Below, piece by piece: positions 34,888 to 46,444 of a DNA stretch of 64,000 nucleotides (its first letter is position 1; the number at the start of each line of letters is the position of its first letter). The translations under genes were made by a program, and so were the position numbers. Source of the DNA: Jackrogersella multiformis (taxonomy: Eukaryota > Ascomycota > Sordariomycetes > Xylariales > Hypoxylaceae); NCBI GenBank assembly GCA_902806575.1, contig CADCXD010000018.1, positions 2,046,001-2,110,000 of the forward strand. The letters are read 5' to 3'. Below the pieces are notes generated by a model. It was not told the origin of the DNA and ran no database searches. It saw nothing but the letters and a program-made list of their open reading frames with translations.

Positions 34888-36783
34888 GATTTCGATACTT
34901 CGGGTTGTTTGTCGAGAATGATTTGGTCGGATCAGGGCGATTCCGTCGAGCGTCGAGATAGATGTCAGCGCAAGTCCTAATAGATAGAAACAAGCAGTGT
35001 TCTAATATGTCGTGCGCATTTCATATCGCTGGAGAGTTTAGGTGATAAATCTCTTGTATATTTGTAGATTACATGCAATGGATATCGTCCGTCGCGTTGT
35101 TGTCGATTTGTTGAAGTTAGAAAGCAAAATGCGAAGTGTTTGCCTGGAGCTAGAGTCAAGCCCAGTACTAGTGTACATGGTCACACTAGCCAAGCCTTGT
35201 CATAATGGTCCGTGCATTAAAGTTCTCCATCAATTAATTACCTTTACTAATCAAACTCAGAATAACCTTCGATACAGTTAATGAATATTTATCCCTGGTA
35301 TATAATTAAACCCTATCCTATGGGGGTTTTCGGCATCTTGCCAAGACTCCATACCTGTCTAGTGAGTATTATGCACTAGGCTAGGTAGGTTAATAGACTT
35401 AGGTACTTTAATGAATTGAAGACTCGATGGATCTCATCACATCAGTTCTTTACATCATCTTCCTCTAGCTTTTATTTTTCTTCTGCGAGTCTCAACAAGT
35501 GCACGGACAGAAACGACAGCTACAAGGTCAGCAATGAGGTTAGAGATCATACAAGCCTAGTTGCAATACCCTTACATATGGTACTGGCATGATGTTATTT
35601 GACCTTGATTATTTCGGGTTCCTAACCCAGCCGATGATAAATAGAAGTATGGTATGGGTACGGCTAGATAGGCAAGTATGTGGCGCCTCGGAACAATTAC
35701 AAATCGTTTAGGAAGCCGTATTTAGAGAGGCGGATACTATCGAGGAACCCGGCAATCAAAAATTGATATTACGTCCGACCTCGAAACACATCACTTGATG
35801 GATTTCGAGATTAAGTTAAAGTACCATGCGCTTCGAAGGAGTATGTCACAAATCCAGGGGGTAATCCACGGTACCTACCGATCGCCGATTCGGTGCTCCG
35901 AGAATCGCGCGAAGGCGGTTTTCAAAGTGACGGTGAGGACTATGCTGTGCTGGTTGATGTGTGTCCGCTGAGGCGCATCGGCGCATGCACAGATGCATTA
36001 GATTTGTCTACGAACGAATAAATTGGTTGCTTTTTGCTGCCTTCGGTCCGCTGATCTCGTTTCATTTACAAATTCAAGGCCTCGACGGGGGCGGATGCGT
36101 CAAGACTACCTACATACACCCGAAGAAAGGTGAAGAGGGAATCGGATTAGAGTGGGGTCCTGCAGTGCAACCAGCAGTGGAAGTAAGACTGTCCGGGCCG
36201 TTCTATCTATAGGAAGCCTTGAGATAAGATACCTGCCAGGTAAGTTGAGCGAGTGAGTCAATCCGACGACCGCATTGGAAGTCCTACGTTCGTTCACCTT
36301 CGACCTTCGTACCTTCCACTTTCAGACTAACACATACTTCCAATGTTTACCTACCTAGGGGCAGGTACCTAGGTAGATACTCGAAACCTTATGTAGGCGG
36401 ATACACCCGTACCTACCTAGGTATCTCTTATATTGATACATGGATGTTTACTGCCTACATAAGTACCCAGATATAAATGTAGGTACCTACATGTGGACGG
36501 CTCAAGTTGCAATGTACCTAGCCTACCTAGGACAAGGAATCAGGATAGCTTCAGGTAATTATTAAGGTTACCTTTCCCCCTCTTGGCAAGGGTCCTCGTC
36601 CCTCCAGGCTCCAGCTTACCCTGCCGGTGCTTAGCTCCGAGCACGCAATTATCCGAATATTAACAGGTTGTTCATCCTGATTTTTATGTTACCTATATGT
36701 ACCTACCTAGGTACGTATTCCTATAACTGGTTAAACTGACAAGGCTCACGATACATTACTTTAATCGTTTGCCATGAGACATC
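34888..36783. other. Divergent intergenic region upstream of Prp22 and the ABC transporter
   Basis: The promoters of the minus-strand helicase and the plus-strand transporter must both lie in this 1.9 kb. CCTAGG-type palindromes are dense at 36345-36540 and near 36705. Small frames (35961-36212 and others) have no recognisable features. No other gene is supported. Confidence 0.5.
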
Positions 36784-39700
36784 ATGGATCAGTTTGGTCT
36801 CAGGGAATACGGTTGGGATTCTGTCCCCCTTCGCTCCCAATCGCTTTATACTCTTAAGAGTACTTATGAAAGGGCTAGGTACGCATTCTCCCCTATTACC
36901 AGATTACACGATTGCCAAATCACTCAAACAGATAGCTAACAATCTCATCCAGTGTCTCGAGTCTTCAATGTATTCATGACCTTTCTCAGTTCGCCCGAGC
37001 TGGTTACCTACAGATTACTATTGTTGTTGCGTCCTTCTTAGTTATCACCAGATATCTTCTTCACCGCCCCTACTCCAAAGTCTCGGGGCCTGAAGCCAAT
37101 GTCTACGCGATATCATGGTTGTTCGAGCTGTTCAGCCAGCTCTTGCGGGCTAGCTCGTTGGCTTTTGTGATTGTTGCGGCTGTCCAGGGCGAAGGCAAGT
37201 GGACCGATGCCACTACCTTGGCCTACGCTTTCGTCCTTGGTGTTTTGCGGCTGGCTTATGATCTCGAGTGGAGGCATGTCGCCTTACATCACGTCAATTT
37301 TATTCTCGCTGGGTCTCTGCTCATCAATACTGTCGGGGAGCTTCTTCCATATATCGATGCTGATCACACCGAGAATATGAGTCCAATGATGATATGTAGC
37401 GTGTCAACCCTGGCCGCCGCTGTATTTGTAGCTTTTGCCACGCGAAGAGAATGGATACCACCATCTTTAGACCTCGATATCTCTGAGAAGATACCAACCC
37501 GAGAGCCATCGCCCGAAGAAACCTGCAGCTGGTTGGAATATTACGTGACGTACGAATGGCTCACGCCTCTCATGCTCAGGGGTATGCGTCGACAAATGAC
37601 TCTAGAAGAGCTTCCTAGACTCCCGTGGTATGATGAGCCATTCGTTCTCCTCTCCAGGGTTCAGGAGGCGCGCCGAAAGGGCAAGTCTACGCTTTGGACG
37701 CTAGTGTACTTCCTACCAACAGAACTTATCACTATGGGCTGCTGGATTGCGTTATCTTTCATTTTTGAGATGGTAGCCCCGTACGCCATGTATGAGCTGC
37801 TCGGTTATCTGTCTAATCCGGAAGGGTCTCGATTTCGACCTTGGGTCTGGTTAACACTCCTATTTATCGGGCCATTGTCACGTTCTGTGTGTTTCCAGCA
37901 ATACATATTTATATCGACTCGCTTGATCGTGCGTATTAAGTCTGCGTTGACTCAGGAGTTGTACTATAAAGCGATGGGGTCTATGGAACTAAACGACGAG
38001 GTTTTCGCCGAAATCGCTGCTACAGACAAAGAAAAGGAAAATAATAAGCAGGCAACTACTTCTACAGGACGTCTGGCAAACCTCATGGGTGCTGATGTGG
38101 ACGCCATTACGAGAGGTCGAGACATTGTCCTTGTTGCTTGCGGAGTATCATCTGGATCAATCATGGCTCTCGCTGGGCTGTATAAGTTGTTAGGCTGGTC
38201 AGCTCTTGTTGGCATTGCTGCAATGCTGATACTGTCACCGATCCCGGTCTTACTCGGCCGGCGTATGGTAGGCATTCAACGTGACATGAAACGAATACAG
38301 GATTCAAGGATTTCAGTTATCTCGGAGTATTTAGCTTCGATCAGAGCAATAAAATATTTCTCTTGGGAAGACGCTATCATCAAGCGAGTCGAGGAAATCA
38401 GACTCGGTGAGCAAAAGAAGATATGGGCCTTGAACGTGCTGTAAGTCATATTGCCCCCAATATATCTATGAGGAAGCGCTAATGGCCAAATACAAGCTAT
38501 GTCTCTCTTAATCAGCTTACTGAAGCGATCCCAACTCTATCACTAGTACTCATCTTCACTTTACAAGTACTTGTGCGTAAAGAACCATTAACGGCAGATG
38601 TCGCTTTTACAGCGATAACACTGATTAGGACGTTGCGCCGAAACCTTGCGATGGCATCACAAATGTCGAGGGGATTCACCGCTGCAGGTGTTTCAATGAA
38701 GAGATTGGATCGTTACTTCAACAGCACTACGCCGCTGCAGTCCCATCCAGTTGGCCAGCTCCAGATAAGCAATGCTACTTTTAGACGCCACAAGACGGCT
38801 TCCTTTGTGTTAAAAAACATATCTGTTGATTTCGTTGAGGGAGGGCTGAATGTAGTAACAGGCCAAAGTGGAAGCGGAAAGACAACGCTCCTCATGTCGA
38901 TTCTTGGAGAGACTATTCTCGAGGGTGGCACAATTACATGTCCTGAGGATATTGCCTATGCATCTCAGAGCCCGTGGCTGCAGAACGAGACAATTCGTGA
39001 CAATATTCTGTTCAACAGCCCCTTCGAGAAACTACGGTATGACCGAGTCATAAACGCTTGCGGGCTACCTATTGATTTCGACGAGTTTCCGGAACGGGAC
39101 GGTACTGAAGTCGGAGAGAATGGGGCTTCGTTATCTGGAGGTCAAAAGTCTCGAGTTGCCCTTGCTAGAGCTTTATATTCGAAAGCCTCCGTGATTCTAC
39201 TTGATGACGTCTTTTCCGCCCTGGATTCCAAGACATCAGCATTCTTATGGGAGGAAGCTTTCTGTGGTGATCTACGTGAGTATTTCTAGATTTATCCTAT
39301 GTTCTCTATATTTTTCGAGGCATAGGCTACACTCCAAGAACGTATAGGCAACCTCTAAACAACCGAGGCTTCGTAGCTCAAAACCGCATCCCCAAGCTTG
39401 TGGTGATCAATCACTAACTCTAGAACTATAGTTAAAGGGAGGACCGTGGTGCTAGTCACCCAGCTACCCTGGATTGCACCCCAGGCAGATATAACCATAA
39501 CATTAGAAAACGGTTCGATCAAGGATGTTCAGCAAAACCTAGGTGTGGTCCGCAAATCTGTAACTCTCAACAAAACGCTTGTCGACGAAGGTAATGTTGA
39601 CGAGACTGTGGAAGCGGCCGCGACTCATACCGCCGAAAGTAATAGTACAACGGTCAACGGAAGTTCTAACGGTGACATTAAAAGTACTGAAGATAAACGC

Positions 39701-42192
39701 CGAGACGAGGTAACGCAGGAAGCCCTCAAGACCGGACCAACTGCCCGCCTACAATGTGAGTATTACCAACAGCCATTTATGTATAATATAAAAAGAGAAA
39801 GACAAGGAGAAGGAAAAGGAAAACCCAATTGGGCTAACAGCACATCTTCAAAGTCTATCAATACATGCGGCTCTTTGGCAACCCATTCTATGCGATGCTA
39901 GCTATTGCAATGAGCATCCTCTCCACTACTTCGTTTGTTGGAACAGGATTGTGGATTGCCGTCTGGGTAGACGCCTATGGGAGGGACGATGCATATGATA
40001 TCGGTTTCTATCTCGGTATCTATGCGGTGTGGAGCATTGCAGATGTCGTATTCAGCGGTTTAACGTATATCGCATATGAAAATGGCGGTTGGTTCGCCGC
40101 ACGATCACTACATACCACGTTTATAAAGGCTGTACTGAGCGTCCCCCTTTCCTGGTACAAGACAACACCTGTCGGCCGAGTTGTAAACAGGTTTTCCAGA
40201 GATATGGATTCAATTGATACGCAATTAGCTGGAAGTAAGTCAATTTCTATAATCCTATGCCTTTATTTCCCTAGATCTACATACTACCCGGGTAGCAACA
40301 ATTCCTTATATGTCCGCCCACTTACCAATCCTTCACAAAAGCACATTCGTTTATATTATAAATGATTTACATCACCCCTAAAGCTAAATCTGTGTTTAAA
40401 AGTGCTTAGGTTGTGTCTTGAGATGCTGACACGGCTCGGCCTTCAAATTTTGGCTGTTGGTTCCGTGCTTCCGGTATTCATGCTCCCGGCCGCCGCTTGC
40501 TGCGCCGTTGGTATTATTGCAGGGGAACTTTATACAAGGACCGCGGTAGCAGTTAAGCGACTTGTATCGTCGTCCCAGTCGCCTTTATACGCACATTTTG
40601 CCGATAGCCTAGCCGGTCTCCCCGTAATCCGCGCTCGCGCAAACATGCCCCAAATTTTTGGCAACCAGCTAGCGGACAAGTTACGGGTATTTGGGACGGC
40701 TGCCGAAGCCCAATTCAACTGCAACAGATGGGTCGCTCTCAAAGTTGACATGATGACTACCCTGGTCACTGTCGCTGCGGGTGCTATTGCTGTGTCGAAA
40801 GCAGGTCTCGTGGCAGCCGGCCTGGTCGGATTTTCGTTGACAAATGCGACGGTAAGAGAACAAAGTTCTTGGATTTTAAGCATATTGAAATTTGCTTGCT
40901 AATGCGGCGACCAGACTCTCAGTCAGCTCATAATCATGCTCGTACGAGCAGGCAATGAACTCGAAATCGAGTTACAGAGTGTAAGTCAAGCTCATAAGAG
41001 CCCGAGAAACAAATGGACACTAACGTGGTATAAGTTTCATCGAGTTCGGGAATATGCCTCTGTTCAACCAGAAGAGAAGTCGGACGAGTACAACAGAATT
41101 CCCGAGTATTCTGATAATCCTGAATACATTGTGCCTAAGAATTGGCCGAGAACTGGCGAGGTCGAGTTCCGCGACGTAACTATCAAGTACGACCTCGATG
41201 GGCCAGAGATCTTAAAGAACATCAATCTCAAATTTGCTGCCGGCGAGAGGGTTGCCGTTGTAGGGCGGACTGGATCCGGAAAGAGCACAGTAAGCCCAAC
41301 ATTTGAAGCCCAGACAACGATGGTGTATTAACCTACAAAACTTGTAGCTGGTTTTATCTTTGCTGCGTTTTACCAACGTCGTCTCCGGGAAAATACTCCT
41401 CGACGGAGTAGATATCACAATGCTTCCACGCAGGAGGCTCCGGGAAGCACTCACGATTATTCCACAAGAAGCAGTATTGTTCAACGGAGATGTTAGGTCT
41501 AATCTAGACCCGACGGGTAATATCCCAACGGAGACGCTCGAGAAAGCGCTTCTGTATTGCAGCGGGATCGCGTCCTTCCAGTACCACCAGAACGAAGAAC
41601 ACGGGCAAAATGGACACGGACAACTTAATGGGGTTAATGGCACTCGTTCTGATGAACCGTCAAGTGATATGGGCGTCACGCTTTCAACTCCAGTGAAACC
41701 CAAAGGCGAGAACTTCTCCCATGGTCAGCGGCAGGTGCTCTCGCTCTGCAGAGCCTTGGTGCGCAAGAGCAAGCTGATGCTGCTAGATGAAGCGACCGCA
41801 AGCGTATGTAGTCTTCTTGTCGCTTCCTACTCTGTTAGCCGTCACATTTACTAATTCCCATGCTGTAGATGGACTATGAAACCGACCAGGGAATCCAGGA
41901 GGTTCTGAGGAAAGAACTGAACGAGCATGGGAGAGACAGGACGCTAGTCACCATAGCTCACCGATTGAAAACAATTATCGACTATGATCGCGTAGTAGTC
42001 ATGAGCGCGGGCTCGGTACTAGAGTATGTGTTTTCTTTTCACCCGGGTTCAATCCGGAAATTGTCAACTAACCAAATATCTAGAGTCGGAAGTCCGAAGG
42101 AGCTTTACGAGACCAAGGGACAGTTTTACGACATGATGAAGCATAGCGGGGAGTTTGAAGATCTGGAGAAGTTCCTAGATACCAAGGAATAA
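36784..42192 (+). CDS. ABCC-subfamily full-size ABC transporter (multidrug/bile-acid-permease-like)
   Basis: Eleven exons were joined with continuous frame: 36784-36878, 36953-38440, 38497-39275, 39432-39755, 39854-40234, 40403-40851, 40915-40980, 41035-41289, 41348-41803, 41869-42023, 42084-42192. The product is 1518 residues. Exon 1 (start MDQFGLREYGWD) is the least certain; it is supported by a GTACGC donor and a GCTAACAATCTCATCCAG branch/acceptor that keep frame. Order: N-terminal hydrophobic TMD0-like part; TMD1; NBD1 with GQSGSGKTT, LSGGQKSRVALARAL and LLDDVFSALD; acidic linker; TMD2; NBD2 with VGRTGSGKST, the altered signature FSHGQRQVLSLCRAL and LLDEATAS. NBD1's Asp at the Walker B end is normal for ABCC. 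Such proteins export drugs, conjugates or metabolites at the plasma or vacuolar membrane; the substrate cannot be told from sequence. No biosynthetic genes accompany it. Two introns (40981-41034, 42024-42083) are in-frame and stop-free. Confidence 0.92.
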
Positions 42193-42334
42193 GCAGTTTT
42201 CTCATAGCGGACGTATTGATACAGGATATACATATTAAAGGATAGATATATTAGATGACTCTCGTTTAAGAGGGTATAATATATACTAATGACGTATTGG
42301 TGAACTTTCCTAGCGGTCAAGGAAGGCAGTTTGC

Positions 42335-44245
42335 CTATATATTATACATAGGTGGATTATATGCTGAGCTGTCAAAGACTGATTGTGGTATCATCAGCTC
42401 TCTGACATATCCGATAATGTCGTCGTCCGTCTCTCCGACCATACGATTGGAAAATTGGTACGCCGCGGGAGTCTTCTGGAGTCCAAGGGAAACTACTTGC
42501 GCAAGGTCCTCGATACTAGGTCTTTCTTCGATTCTATAGGCCATACTGAGACGGTATGAGTCAGTACGTTATGAAGGTAGGAAGTTTTTATGGGGCTTCC
42601 GGAAGGGCTCATGATGTAGACTAGAGATGGGGAGAGAAGCAATTCAATATTACATACCACCAGATAACAATCCCACGCAAGTCGCCGTCTGGGAAATCCA
42701 CGAATTTATGCGGTGCGATGTCGATCGCGAAGGAGTTTAATTCAAGTTCTTTACCGAAGACGTGTACCCCCATCCTCTCCGTATATACTGAACCTGCGTT
42801 TGTCCCAGTTATGAGGTTGTATATTATCTATGGTTTTACTGTGGTCAGTTGTTATCCTCCAGCCGCGGGGAACCAGGTGTGCTTAACGGGAAAAGGGGTA
42901 AGTAAATAAGGAGTAGGTGTCTCCGATAAGTCGCTACAGAATCGGATCGATAGACTTACCTTGCCAACATCAAATATATTCTGCTTAACTCCCGCGTCTG
43001 GTACCGCACTATATCTTCGCGTTAACATTCCCCCTTTATGTACAGTGCTAGGTACACATTTCTACCTATTCGTGATTTCACTTACGCAACTTCTGGCCCC
43101 GGTACTATTATACGTGCCCGCCCGAAATCTATGAGCTTCAGCATCGGGGCTAACATATGCTCGCCGGAGTCGAGATCTCCAATCATAACTACGCAAATTC
43201 AAATGGTGTTTGCTAGCCATGTATCAGCTTATGCTGCGCTCTTGGTAAGGAGAATTCCCACCAACTTGTAGCAAGTTAACCAGGTACGTATGCTATTATC
43301 TCGGGCCATTCCGAGATCTATAGCTACGTTCGAGAGAAGAAACTAGCGACTTACTATTTTGTAAATGTATATCCATGTGGGCTAATTGAGACTTGGGTAC
43401 CCCGGGATGCAGTGATTCCTTCGGTTCGTTATTTGGCCACGCCATGGCGAGGACAAAACGTACCACTTAAGGGCGACAAATTCGTTAGCTTCAATAAGCC
43501 CCTTTCGTAACTTAACGATGAGATTGAATTGACTACCTAGGTAATCCAATGACTCTTCATTTATCATAGTATCAAGCAGTCGGGTTAACTTACAGCACGA
43601 GAACAGTCTCCACAGAAGCCGACAAGGTAACTGTTGTTGTGTGTCTACCACCCTAACCAAGAAATCATTAAGAGTTCCGTTTTCTATGTATTCGGTAATT
43701 AAGGTTGGAGTTTTGATGCCTCTGACGTTGAGCGGGTTGTTGGGTATTGTGGCAAGCTGCTGGATATGCGACGCTCCTTTTAGGAGCTGGTGATATAAGA
43801 TTAGCACGTCAGCGCTTGATTGTTTTTTCAGTGTTATGTGTATGTCTAGGTATGTTCCATTGTCTTCAGTGTGATGAAATTCTGAGTTTTCATTCTTCTT
43901 CATCTTCATTCAACTGGAGCAGCTAGATCCCGCTATATAGAGTCATATGTGTTTTCTTACCGCTAGATTATTACCCTCGCTTATGATTGATTCCGCCGCA
44001 GTAGTTTCATTCAGTCCGATCTTCAAGATAAACCGCCTGCCCGGCGTCACGATCGGTGTTCCATATGACCATCCTTGCGAAACATGCGCGACCTCTGGCT
44101 TCTGTATTACCTTGTACACTATACCGAAAAGACCTCGTCCTATGACACCTTCGAATGTGAATCGCCCTCTTTCATCTCTCTCGAAAGCTCGTTGGATCTC
44201 GTGTAGTCTTGCGTGGAGCTCTTTCGCCTCTAGTGCTTTATCCAT
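42335..44245 (-). CDS. Protein kinase-like protein, fungal family of unknown role
   Basis: Seven exons were joined with continuous frame: 44245-43961, 43786-43594, 43465-43355, 43188-43086, 43008-42960, 42827-42658, 42545-42335, giving 373 residues. P-loop GRGLFGIVYK (near residue 36), FILKIG with the candidate ATP-binding Lys, ITEYIENGTLNDFL (hinge), catalytic loop HMDIHLQN and metal-binding IDFGRAR are all intact across exon joins; ERPSIEDL follows in the C-lobe. The loop lacks the Arg and Lys of HRDLKxxN and has HxDxHxxN, as in APH/choline-kinase-like enzymes. I recognise it as a fungal protein family with conserved start (ELHARLHEIQRAFERDERGRF) but know no function. The frame is open 11 codons above the ATG (to an in-frame TGA), including FDVDPSILARID, so a further upstream exon is possible (acceptor GAGCAG at about 44295). 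It is tail-to-tail with the ABC transporter, 142 bp apart. Confidence 0.8.
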
Positions 44246-45612
44246 ATCACTATCAATTCTCGCTAGTATCGAAGGGTCAACGTCAAAGTAGGCTGCTCAG
44301 TCCTCGATATCGAGAGGGGAATGCTATTTTTCGGCCGCAATCTGGCCAAACTTTTTCAGGTAAGGTTTCATATTTAAACCGACTTACAATGTGTAGATAT
44401 GTAGTCTCAAAGAGATAATCGTGCCGGAAACGGCTTAGGCCTGCCTATCCATCTGCTTGTCTTTGTGAGCTTCATATGAGTTATACCAATAGCTAAAATA
44501 AAACAAACCCCTTTTGTGCTGATCCACAATACCTTGTCCAAAAGCTGCATTCAGGAACAGGCGCAATGGTTTGCCTGTCGTATCTAAAGATAGGAATAAT
44601 CCAAGAATACATAAGATATCCTCATATTAAACTGGATGATAAGTTGACATCATAGCCCCTATCATAGCTTCGTCTGTTGTCTAGGTCATACCTAAGAGTG
44701 CTGCGTAAATTATATACTGTACTTCATTGGAAAGCCTCATGGGGAAGCAGAGAGAACAAAACCCCCCTTCCTTCTCCATCATCACGATTAAAGAGCCTAA
44801 ACTTTCCTAGCTCTGTTCTGTGCGAGATAGACGCGGCCACGGTGCTACAACGGCGGCCACTAGAGGCGGGCGATCGCATTGTCATAGGTAGATTTGTTGG
44901 CAGAGCTGTCTTAGATTGTGTAACGGACCCTCACGGCGAGGTATCTAAGCGAGGCTCGACTTATATGTACGGCGGCCACGTGTTTGGATACCTAGGTAGG
45001 TAGGCAGTCATGCAGGTATATGACATACTCACCTGTGAATACGAGGTTTTCGGCACGCTAGATTCCAATGTGTTTCACACATCAAATACCTAGGACCTAG
45101 GGCACTGAAACTTGGTATGAGCTCAGCTATCGGTACCGAGATCAGATCTAAAGAGGGTCGTTTATTCGTGTCTTGATCGCACAGCACACTAAAATCGGCC
45201 ACAAACTCGCAATTTTATCGTAACCGCCGTCTGCAGTGGAACATAGATTCGGCAGGTAACCTCGATTTGGGTTAGTACCAGTTTCGGCGGAAGAGTTTGT
45301 AAAGGCAAAGGATCGTCGGTACGATGCAGCTTGTATTTAGGGGATAGGAAAGGTACCTTAGCTTAGCCCAGCTGCAAGTCCCAGACATCTGGCACGGTAG
45401 CACGAAATCAGAACACAAGCGAATAGAGAATTTTCAGTGATCAACGATTGTCTTATTCTTGTTGCCTCTTACACACAGAAGCCACCCTAACCCATGCTGC
45501 ACACAGCAAAAACATCATTCCCGAAGCGAGAGAACCTCCTGTCCTGTATCCGTTGCTGGATTACATGGACTAAAACTCCATTCCGTCAACAGTCGACTAC
45601 CTCGATGGCAAA
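44246..45612. other. Intergenic region, no gene recognised
   Basis: This region lies between the 5' side of the kinase gene and the 3' end of the FKBP12 gene. It may contain a missing first exon of the kinase in its first few hundred bases. The 108-codon plus-strand frame at 44677-45003 shows no recognisable domain. No repeat array was seen. Confidence 0.45.
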
Positions 45613-46444
45613 TTACTGGACCTTCTTGAGATGGACATCGCTGTGGGGTAGAGGTTAGCGACGGTTTCAAATTTGAGTCATTCAAATATTTTCCAATGAC
45701 CGATCCAAGGGATGGAACTTACAAGATTAGGTCAGCGTTAGGAGGGATGTGACCAGTGAAGCCTCTAGGTTAAACAATTCGTTAGCCCCGCGTCTCTGAA
45801 GGATATTACCGTTGGGATTTTCGGGAGGGGAGCAAGTCGTATCAATATTAAGATTGTTTCGCAACATAGAAGCAACATAGAAGGGAGATTCCTGTATAAC
45901 AGTACGCCGCTGATAGAATAATAAGAAAGCTTACCGAGAACCATAGCCGAAATCACTATAATAAATTAGTCTGGATGTCAACATCTAGCGATAATATAGA
46001 AGATGATATCATACCTGGTAATGTCAAGAGTCGCTTTCTCGCCGACCTTCATGGTGAGGACGCCCTCATCCCAACCTAATGTTTGTTCAAGTATCAGCCT
46101 CAGCGAATAAGAGTTGCCAGAGAGAGCAAGGACAAAATACCCTTGATGACCTGACCAACACCGATTTGAGTGACGAAGTCACCTCGGCCAACAGAAGAAT
46201 CGAACCTTTTTCATTGGTTAGTCATACTAGGTATTATGAAATTCCAGCCATCCTTAACATCAATGCCAAGCTATGGTGTGAATATCTTAGATAGCGGGGG
46301 TCGGGGGTCGTGAACTCACTGGTTACCCTTGTTGTTAGGCTTAGAGGTGTCCTTGAGCCAGCCCGTGTACTCAATGGTGACGGTCTGGCGAGCATTGGGC
46401 TGAGCACCGGTGCCCTCCTGAATAATGGTCTTTGAGACGCCCAT
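45613..46444 (-). CDS. FPR1: FK506-binding protein FKBP12, peptidyl-prolyl cis-trans isomerase
   Basis: Six exons: 46444-46320, 46205-46141, 46075-46015, 45955-45935, 45764-45723, 45640-45613. All joins keep frame and give 113 residues. The protein accelerates prolyl isomerisation and, bound to FK506 or rapamycin, inhibits calcineurin or TOR; it acts in the cytosol. Family landmarks are all present: start MGVSKTIIQEG, VTIEYTGWL, FDSSVGRGDFVTQIGVGQVI, GWDEGVLTMKVGEKA, DFGYGSRGFTGHIPPNADL, and the C-terminal FDVHLKKVQ. The active-site residues expected of FKBP12 (Y in EYTGWL, F in DSS/DF context, V-I in GQVI, W in GWDEG, Y in FGYG) are conserved. Exon 4 is only 21 nt. There is no signal peptide, so this is the cytosolic form and not the ER FKBP2 type. 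The start lies just below an A-rich/TTC-rich tract (46480-46530). Confidence 0.96.

Noticed and set aside
46191..46206. GGTTCGATTC on the minus strand resembling a tRNA B box
   Set aside because: It is the beginning of FKBP12 exon 2 (FDSSVGRG) and has no tRNA context.
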